This document shows, piece after piece, positions 1-5,086 of a stretch of DNA of 6,509 nt. The stretch covers positions 1 through 6,509 of the forward strand of contig JASEHA010000137.1 of the NCBI GenBank assembly GCA_030018795.1, written 5' to 3'. How positions within the stretch are numbered: the stretch's first letter is position 1; each line of letters opens with the position of its first letter. A program made the translations under genes and the position numbers. The notes beneath the pieces are model-generated. The model saw only the letters and a program-made list of their open reading frames with translations. It was not told where the DNA came from and did no database searches. The DNA is from a bacterium (GTDB lineage Bacteria; UBA9089; CG2-30-40-21).

Positions 1-159
1 TTATATCTGATGCATAATTCGTCTGAGAATGAAAATTTAGATGCGTTTGCCCTGGTTATGTGACAGATTAAGGTTGACATGACAGTAGATCTCATGTTTG
101 TTGAAGAAGATGCGGTTGTAATTGTGGGAGATACCCTTTCTATTTCACTGGCAAGCTAA
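1..159 (+). other. Left-edge region: possible tail of a plus-strand gene and a tiny ORF; no confident gene
   Basis: Plus-strand frame 1 is open from the edge to TGA at 61-63 (LYLMHNSSENENLDAFALVM). After that stop, an ATG at 79 with AAGG 5 nt upstream (70-73) opens a 26-codon ORF to TAA at 157-159 (MTVDLMFVEEDAVVIVGDTL then SISLAS), overlapping the kinase 3' end convergently. The two pieces share one frame, so they could be one gene broken by a stop, the end of one gene plus noise, or chance. On the minus strand an ATG at 95 is open to the edge (MRSTVMSTLICHITRA) but lacks a ribosome-binding site and does not look like a response regulator. No terminator for the kinase is evident. Confidence 0.2.
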
Positions 160-1756
160 AGAAAAAGGTTGTCTTATCATCAATCTCGCTTTCTACCCAT
201 ATCCTGCCGCCAAGGTGTTCGATAATCTCCTTGCAGATGGTCAGTCCAAGCCCTGTGCCTTTTGTCTTTGTAGGGATATTTCCTACCTGGCAGAACTTTT
301 CAAAGACTCTGTCAAGCTGTTCTGCCGGGATGCCATGACCAGTATTAAAGATAGCGGTAATAACCTCAGCCCGAAGCGGGAGCCCCGCTGGCGGAGGGAG
401 CCCCTCTGGCAGAGGCAGCACCTCTGGCAGCGGTGTGGTTTCCCATATCCTGACCCCTATCCTTCCACATTTATGTGTAAATTTAAGGGCATTGTTCAAA
501 AGATTAACCACTACCTGAATCAATTTATCATGATCAGCAGCGATGTTTGGAAGATGTGCCGGGACATCCACCTCAAGCAGTATCCCTTGTTGAGCAACAT
601 ACCCCTTCATCGACTCAATCGCAGCCTTAACAACATTTATCATCGAGACATCCTCTATGTGCCATGTTGTTTTCCCTGCCTCTATCTTAGAGAGGTCAAG
701 GATATCATTAATCAGACGGGTTAGCCTTTCGATTTCCTGTTGTATAATTCCTAAGAATTCGTTTTTAACGTTTACATCCTCATCAGGATTATTAATCAAT
801 AGTTCACAAAAAGCAGAAATAGAGGCCAGTGGCGTTCTTATCTCATGGGTTGCTATTGAGAGAAAATTGGTTTTTAGCTCGTCAAGCTTTTTTAACCGTT
901 CATTTGCATCCTTTAGTTCAGAGGTGCGAACCTCGACCATATTTTTAAGGTTTTTGGTATAATCCTCTATCTGCATGGCTGATGCAGCTAATTCTTTGGT
1001 CATTGTATTAAAGGCAGTGGTAAGGTCTCCAATCTCATCACGCCTTGTCTTTCCATTTACATAATAACACGAATAATCCCCTGCAGCTACCATTGTGGTC
1101 ATCCTAACCAATTGCTTTATTGGAATGGTAATTCTTCTGGTTAACAATACTGTCCATAGTATCCCACCAGATATAACTAAGAAAGAAATAAAAAAGGCAA
1201 TTATCTGCATGGTTTTCACAGCTTTCTCTTTGTTCTCAAGCAATATCCCTATGCGGACAAATCCAATGTCTTCCTGCTTTGTTTGACTAATATTATTATC
1301 CTTGCTGTCAAAGATTAACCCTTCACCCTTATGGACATCCTTTATGGTATAGACAGGGGTAGCAATATCATAAACCCCTTTCCCCTTATAAGAGTATTGA
1401 TTGACAGATGCATGAGAGGTTTTAATAGCCCTGGGGAAATCTATCCACAGGGTTGAATTGGCAGAATAAGAGATAATTTTGCCATTTAAGTCACAAATAG
1501 CTGCATAGGCTATATCATTATTTTTAATCATATCCCGACTAAGCCTATCAAGCATCTCCTTATTCTTGAAAAGCAGCCCATACTCACTATTATAAGCCAG
1601 ATTTTTAGACAAGGACAAGCCTTGATTACGGAGCTCATTCTCGATGATTAACTTTTGATTGTGGACAAAAAAGCTGCTCAAAATCACAGCAAGGCTGATC
1701 ACCATGAGGCTAACTGAGGCTATAAGCTTAAATCCGATGGTAGGTCGCAGAAACAT
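140..1756 (-). CDS. Membrane sensor histidine kinase (periplasmic sensor, HAMP, HisKA, HATPase_c)
   Basis: 538-residue inner-membrane kinase. TM1 is about 8-31; a periplasmic sensor of about 150 residues follows (NLAYNSEYGLLFKNKEMLD, then DIAYAAICDLNGKIISYS, CHASE8-like); TM2 is about 183-206. HAMP is about 207-259 (RRITIPIKQL then DEIGDLTTAFNTM), then a coiled coil, then HisKA with H-box IATHEIRTPL (phospho-acceptor H304). HATPase_c has N-box QVVVNLLNNALKFT (N418, N422), F-box FEKF (486-489) and G2 GTGLGL (500-505). The G1 box reads NTGHGIP (471-477), with Asn replacing the usual Asp of DxGxG. About 20 residues (P442-L461, LPEVLP/LPEGLP/PPAGLP) come from an 18-bp repeat and extend the loop before G1. 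The start at 1756 has AAGG 5 nt upstream (1765-1762). It is last in the probable operon; the upstream binding protein may feed its sensor domain. No response regulator is in the window. Confidence 0.95.
   Translation of the reverse strand: MFLRPTIGFKLIASVSLMVISLAVILSSFFVHNQKLIIENELRNQGLSLSKNLAYNSEYGLLFKNKEMLDRLSRDMIKNNDIAYAAICDLNGKIISYSANSTLWIDFPRAIKTSHASVNQYSYKGKGVYDIATPVYTIKDVHKGEGLIFDSKDNNISQTKQEDIGFVRIGILLENKEKAVKTMQIIAFFISFLVISGGILWTVLLTRRITIPIKQLVRMTTMVAAGDYSCYYVNGKTRRDEIGDLTTAFNTMTKELAASAMQIEDYTKNLKNMVEVRTSELKDANERLKKLDELKTNFLSIATHEIRTPLASISAFCELLINNPDEDVNVKNEFLGIIQQEIERLTRLINDILDLSKIEAGKTTWHIEDVSMINVVKAAIESMKGYVAQQGILLEVDVPAHLPNIAADHDKLIQVVVNLLNNALKFTHKCGRIGVRIWETTPLPEVLPLPEGLPPPAGLPLRAEVITAIFNTGHGIPAEQLDRVFEKFCQVGNIPTKTKGTGLGLTICKEIIEHLGGRIWVESEIDDKTTFFFSLPVK
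377..430 (-). repeat. Three tandem copies of the 18-bp G+C-rich unit inside the kinase gene
   Basis: On the coding strand: CTGCCAGAGGTGCTGCCT (430-413), CTGCCAGAGGGGCTCCCT (412-395), CCGCCAGCGGGGCTCCCG (394-377), with a fading fourth unit in 376-362. They encode LPEVLP, LPEGLP, PPAGLP. The stretch 379-408 matches, in inverted orientation, 6230-6259 in the secretin gene at 29 of 30 bases. CCTCTG-G-CAGAGG (403-415) at a unit junction is a perfect 6-bp inverted repeat. All six frames of the consensus unit are free of stops. Confidence 0.88.
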
Positions 1757-1772
1757 GATGCCCTTCTTTTCA

Positions 1773-1823
1773 GGTAAGTGGTAAGCAGTAAACAGATGCT
1801 GTGGAATACCGTTTACTACTCAC
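1773..1823 (-). repeat. Intercistronic stem-loop and heptamer repeats (binding-protein / kinase spacer)
   Basis: On the minus strand GTGAGTAGTAAAC (1823-1811) pairs with GTTTACTGCTTAC (1793-1781) over 13 bp with two G-U pairs and a 17-nt loop; the stem begins at the last base of the binding-protein stop codon. The right arm is part of three degenerate heptamers on the plus strand: GGTAAGT, GGTAAGC, AGTAAAC (1773-1793). No T-run follows, so readthrough into the kinase is expected. The design resembles the stem-loop in the preceding spacer (2755-2787). Confidence 0.5.
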
Positions 1824-2725
1824 TATCTCACAACTTCATCTGCCAAGTCCAATACCTGATTAGGAATAACAATATTCATCAATTCAGCAGCTTTAAGATT
1901 AATGGTTAAAACTGGATACTCTGTCTCTTCTATGGATACCCTGGACACACCCCTACTTAATATTCGATGAATAAGTCTAACCGTTTGTTTGCCAATCTTA
2001 TCATATGCAGCTGAAACTGAAAATAACGCTCCGTTTTTAACAAATGACGATGATGGGGCAATAACCGGGACATTGGCCTTTAATGTTGTCTCTAATATAT
2101 ATTTTGCCATTGATTGACTGGCAACTATTGGGTCAGGAATAAGCCAGAAAGCATCTATCTGCTGGTTAAGGATGTTTTTTAAGACAGGCATAATTTGTGA
2201 CACAGAGCTGACCGGGGATGCAATGAGGGAGATATTCCCCTGGTTTTTTTTGGCAGCAGCGATCAAGGAAGAAGAGACTTGCGGGTTATAGATAACACCT
2301 ATCTTTTTAGCCTTTGGCAATATCTTTTGCAAGATTTGCATCTGTTCCCTATCCGAGACATCCATAGCCACACCGCTCATATTAAGATTGAGGATGTATG
2401 GATTCAATACCATGGTAAAGACTGTTGGTATACCCATGGTATTGTTTGAACAGCCCTCAGCAGCCTCTGTTCCAACAGCCACAATAATATCAGGTTTTTT
2501 GGACAAAATCTCATGGATAATTTTCCGAATATTTTTTTTGTCTCCATTCAGGTTGTATTCATAACAGACAGCATCTATTCCTGTCTTAATCTCATGGACA
2601 ACAGTCATGTATGGCTGTATCTGTCTGGAGATAACTATGGCTATCCTTGTCTCTGCTGTGCAAACATCAGAGACCAGACAAAACAGGCTTATTAGCAAGA
2701 ATGTTAACCGCAAATGTAATTTCAT
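1823..2725 (-). CDS. Periplasmic ABC_sub_bind (PF04392/COG2984) family binding protein
   Basis: 300-residue Sec-exported periplasmic protein. The signal peptide is about 1-24 (LRLTFLLISLFCLVSDVCTA, cleavage before ETR); SDVC is not a good lipobox, so it is probably soluble. Family-like segments: KPDIIVAVGTEAAE (77-90), IPTVFTMVLNP (99-109), KKIGVIYNPQ (140-149), DAFWLIPDP (191-199), VPVIAPSSSFVKNGALFSVS (219-238) then YDKIGKQ (241-247), and C-terminal LTINLKAAELMNIVIPNQVL. This is the two-lobed fold of type I periplasmic binding proteins. The ATG at 2725 has GAGGT seven nt upstream (2737-2733). It starts 73 bp after the receptor and is followed 66 bp later by a sensor kinase. No permease or ATPase gene is adjacent, which favours a sensory role with the kinase, although a distant transporter is possible. 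Its ligand is unknown; members of this family have been linked to amino acids or other small molecules. Confidence 0.88.
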   Translation of the reverse strand: MKLHLRLTFLLISLFCLVSDVCTAETRIAIVISRQIQPYMTVVHEIKTGIDAVCYEYNLNGDKKNIRKIIHEILSKKPDIIVAVGTEAAEGCSNNTMGIPTVFTMVLNPYILNLNMSGVAMDVSDREQMQILQKILPKAKKIGVIYNPQVSSSLIAAAKKNQGNISLIASPVSSVSQIMPVLKNILNQQIDAFWLIPDPIVASQSMAKYILETTLKANVPVIAPSSSFVKNGALFSVSAAYDKIGKQTVRLIHRILSRGVSRVSIEETEYPVLTINLKAAELMNIVIPNQVLDLADEVVR

Positions 2726-2754
2726 GTTTTTTACCTCAATGTAGTGAACAATGG

Positions 2755-2787
2755 AGCAATTAGCCAGATGGGGACAAGCTAACTGCT
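2755..2787 (-). repeat. Intercistronic stem-loop built on heptamer repeats (receptor / binding-protein spacer)
   Basis: On the minus strand AGCAGTTAGC (2787-2778) pairs with GCTAATTGCT (2764-2755) over 10 bp with one G-U, around a 13-nt loop. The left arm is part of a tandem heptamer, GCTAACT twice then GC on the plus strand (2778-2793). It lies between the receptor stop and the binding-protein ribosome-binding site. There is no T-run, so it is not a typical terminator. It may protect or partition the operon mRNA, or be a remnant of a small dispersed repeat. Confidence 0.5.
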
Positions 2788-2798
2788 AACTGCTTCTT

Positions 2799-4817
2799 TC
2801 ACAATTCACACCCTACTCTTATCTGCACCGACTGTCTTCGTGTGGTCATAAAATCCGGCCCTTCTTCATAGTCTTCATCAAGCAGGTTTTGTCCAATTAC
2901 AGATAGGGATGCCGTATCGCTCAGCCTCAATCTAAGATAGGAATCCAGCATAAAATAGGATGGTAGGACAGTAGCAATTATGGAACGCCTTTCTCCTATC
3001 TTTGTTCCATTTAAACCCATTTCCAGATTATCAGCAGGATTATAATTTAGCTTCAAGCTAATCTTATCCTTGGGGATATAAGGATTATTATTGTCATCAA
3101 TATTCAATCGTGTATAAAAAAGTGATGCAAAAAGATTATCTGTCAATCTCTTTTCCAGCCCTATTTCCAGCCCCTTTGTTTCAGCTGACGACTGATTGAA
3201 ATACTCTCTTTTAATAGGTGTAGTCTTTGTTCCTGTAAAGACAGCTGCAGTAAAAGGAAAATCAATAAGATGTTCCATCTTGTTCTTGAATATAGTTATC
3301 CTGCCTATTGTCTTTTTATTTAATTGATGAAAAACCGCTGCCTCGTATGAGGTTATCTCCTCTGGTATCAATTCCTTACCCTCTTGTTTTTGAACCAGGA
3401 CAGCGAGAAAATATTGCTGATTATAAAGCTCAGAAAAATCTGGCGAACGAAATGCCTTGCCAACAGAGGCCTTGAAAACCGTGGGATGATTTTTAAGGTT
3501 ATAAACCATGCCCAGACGAGGGCTTAGCATTGAGCCATAAATGCTGTACTTGTCATACCGTGCTCCCATGGTTAGTGTTAATTGATTGTTTGGCTTAAAC
3601 TCATCCTGAATATATAAGGCACTTGTATTGCCGGTATATCTTTCATTGATACTATTATTATATACATTAATGGTTTGCGTTCCTGCTGGACTTGAAAACG
3701 CAACTGTAGTAAAAGTACTATATTTTGGCAATTCCCCAACCGCTCGACGAAGGTCAAGTCCCCAGATAAAAAAGTTTTGTTCATTTATCAGCCAGTTGTG
3801 TTGAATCTCAAGACCACTTGCTGATTCAGGATAACATGGATATTCTATGCTTGTGGTTGTTGCAGTTGGAGATATTATTCGGGTAGTAGGCAGTTGAAAA
3901 TTTATGTCTGTAATCCCGCTATAAGCTCGGATGGATATATCAGAAACCAGGTTAATAGCACTATGATACAGCACATCTAAATATTGATTTACTATGTCAA
4001 CCATGCCAATATTCAAGTATTGAGCAATCCTGATCCTTCCATCAGACATGCCTGTATAAAATGTAATGTTTGAAGAATCATTGATTGGAACCTTGAGTTT
4101 TGTTGCAATACTATCATGTTTTACATCAGCATTAACCATGGCAACATCTTTATCCAGATGACTTGCAGCTAAGAATAACGACATCTTATCCTTTATTTCA
4201 TTCTCGTAGTATATCTGACAATATCTTGAATCGCCAGAGGTTTTTTTTGCCGGAGACTTTGTCTCATCTATCATTTTGTTTAGTCCAATTGAGGTTGTCA
4301 TTGATAAGGACTTCTTGTTTGCAGAACGGGTAATGATATTGATCACCCCGCCAAAGGCATTAGCACCATACATGGCCGAACCAGGTCCATGAAGGATTTC
4401 TATCTGTTCAACATTATCCAGCCCAAATAATATTGGTTCAACACTTCCGAGGATTGCAGCATTTAATGGCCTTCCATCCAATAAAAACAATATCCTTTCA
4501 CTTCCGGATGTGCCGCCACAGCCTCGCAAGCTGGTGATGGTGAAAACCCCATTATTAGCAATAGTAACATCATGCTGCAACCTGAGAAGCTCATCAAGGT
4601 TTCTACATCCCCAGGCTTCAATCTCTTTTCTGGTTATTACCCTGATGGTACAGGGTGCTTCAATAATCTTTTGCTCGCGTTTTGCAGCAGTTACGACCAT
4701 TTCAGCCTCATCAAAGAGCAGTAATTCTAATGGTTCTTCAGAAAAGACAGGATAGGAATAAAGAATCAAGAAAGAGATGAGAAATGATTTGAGCAATAAA
4801 TATTTCATGTATTTCAT
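2799..4817 (-). CDS. TonB-dependent outer-membrane receptor
   Basis: 672-residue outer-membrane beta-barrel that would import a scarce ligand using TonB/ExbBD energy. The Sec signal peptide is about residues 1-26 (hydrophobic core LLLKSFLISFLILYSYPVFS, cleavage likely before EEPL). A TonB-box-like segment, MVVTAAKREQ (40-49), opens the plug domain. The plug (about 50-168) carries the motifs ELLRL, LRGCGGTSGSERILFLLDGRPLN, VEQIEILHGPGSAMYGANAFGGVINI. The barrel follows, with LYIQDEF, AFRSPDFSELYNQQYF (456-470) and the C-terminal IGQNLLDEDYEEGP, typical of the BtuB/FepA/vitamin-siderophore type. Length is usual for the family. Oddities: plug cysteines C56, C71 and C100, and a terminal sequence VGCEL that does not end in the usual aromatic residue. 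It is first in a probable operon with a binding protein and a sensor kinase. The ligand cannot be named from the sequence. Confidence 0.95.
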   Translation of the reverse strand: MKYMKYLLLKSFLISFLILYSYPVFSEEPLELLLFDEAEMVVTAAKREQKIIEAPCTIRVITRKEIEAWGCRNLDELLRLQHDVTIANNGVFTITSLRGCGGTSGSERILFLLDGRPLNAAILGSVEPILFGLDNVEQIEILHGPGSAMYGANAFGGVINIITRSANKKSLSMTTSIGLNKMIDETKSPAKKTSGDSRYCQIYYENEIKDKMSLFLAASHLDKDVAMVNADVKHDSIATKLKVPINDSSNITFYTGMSDGRIRIAQYLNIGMVDIVNQYLDVLYHSAINLVSDISIRAYSGITDINFQLPTTRIISPTATTTSIEYPCYPESASGLEIQHNWLINEQNFFIWGLDLRRAVGELPKYSTFTTVAFSSPAGTQTINVYNNSINERYTGNTSALYIQDEFKPNNQLTLTMGARYDKYSIYGSMLSPRLGMVYNLKNHPTVFKASVGKAFRSPDFSELYNQQYFLAVLVQKQEGKELIPEEITSYEAAVFHQLNKKTIGRITIFKNKMEHLIDFPFTAAVFTGTKTTPIKREYFNQSSAETKGLEIGLEKRLTDNLFASLFYTRLNIDDNNNPYIPKDKISLKLNYNPADNLEMGLNGTKIGERRSIIATVLPSYFMLDSYLRLRLSDTASLSVIGQNLLDEDYEEGPDFMTTRRQSVQIRVGCEL

Positions 4818-4824
4818 GAGTATG

Positions 4825-4831
4825 ACCTCCT
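4825..4831 (-). promoter_or_regulatory. Strong Shine-Dalgarno of the receptor gene
   Basis: AGGAGGT on the minus strand, 7 nt before the ATG at 4817. A second in-frame ATG three codons downstream lies 16 nt away, so this site decides for the first ATG. Confidence 0.8.
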
Positions 4832-4886
4832 GAGGATAAAAATAAGATGGGACAAACTATGCTGACAAGGAGTACTTTTATTAATT

Positions 4887-4915
4887 AATATACACCTATT
4901 TTTCAAAAAAAGCAA
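4887..4915 (-). promoter_or_regulatory. Sigma70-type promoter for the TonB receptor operon
   Basis: On the minus strand: -35 TTGCTT (4915-4910), a 17-bp spacer, -10 TATATT (4892-4887). Five of six bases match the consensus in the -10 and four of six in the -35. Initiation would fall near 4880, leaving a leader of about 60 nt before the receptor start, too short for a cobalamin riboswitch. A perfect TATAAT further upstream (4944-4939) has no good -35 at the right spacing and is the weaker alternative. Confidence 0.55.
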
Positions 4916-4918
4916 GGG

Positions 4919-4938
4919 TTATTTTGCATATTTTTGCA
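4919..4938 (-). promoter_or_regulatory. Tandem 10-bp direct repeat just upstream of the receptor promoter
   Basis: On the minus strand TGCAAAAATA (4938-4929) is followed directly by TGCAAAATAA (4928-4919), the same sequence repeated with one helical turn between copies. The block ends 3 bp upstream of the proposed -35 box (4915-4910), where an activator would bind. It overlaps the left outer arm of the nested inverted repeat. A related inverted copy lies at 4988-5001. It could equally be ordinary A-tract DNA that helps the promoter. Confidence 0.3.
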
Positions 4939-5001
4939 ATTATACTCAATAAAAATTGATTTGCCCTGCAAGAGAATCTTGCAGTGCTTGCAAAAAATAT
5001 G
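4927..5001. repeat. Nested inverted repeats in the secretin-receptor intergenic region
   Basis: The outer arms are CATATTTTTGCAA (4927-4939) and TTGCAAAAAATATG (4988-5001), complementary over 13 bp with one extra A. Between them is a perfect 8-bp stem with a 3-nt loop, CTGCAAGA-GAA-TCTTGCAG (4966-4984), and a small palindrome TCAATAAAAATTGA (4946-4959). On the minus strand the inner hairpin could end secretin transcription, but its nearest T-run starts about 10 nt later, so it is not a classical terminator. It could also be an operator, a small RNA structure or a miniature repeat. Confidence 0.5.
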
Positions 5002-5025
5002 TGCTGTGTCAGTGATTAATGGGGA

Positions 5026-5058
5026 GTAGGGGCGGGGTCCCCCTGACCTTGATTGGTC
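5026..5058. repeat. G+C-rich partial palindrome downstream of the secretin gene
   Basis: A run of G then C in otherwise A+T-rich intergenic DNA. AGGGG (5028-5032) and CCCCT (5040-5044) form an inverted repeat; inside it GGGG-T-CCCC (5034-5042) is also self-complementary. A second small hairpin follows, GACC-TTGATT-GGTC (5045-5058). It lies 29-61 bp past the secretin stop on the minus strand but no T-run follows, so it is a poor intrinsic terminator. It may be a decayed copy of a dispersed palindromic repeat. Function not established. Confidence 0.4.
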
Positions 5059-5086
5059 TTGAGAATTAATGCGGCAATAGTTGCAA

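Noticed and set aside
377..430. CRISPR array
   Set aside because: The 18-bp units are directly adjacent with no unique spacers, and they lie in frame inside a gene.
122..724. 200-codon plus-strand ORF
   Set aside because: It lies wholly antisense to the kinase, which has clear family motifs throughout. It is partly kept open by the stop-free 18-bp repeat (REPLWQ in this frame).
3578..3784. 68-codon minus-strand ORF inside the receptor gene
   Set aside because: A different frame of the same strand as the receptor barrel; no independent support.
4818..5086. Cobalamin or other riboswitch before the receptor gene
   Set aside because: The leader after the proposed promoter is only about 60 nt and no B12-box-like or other known aptamer core was seen on the minus strand.
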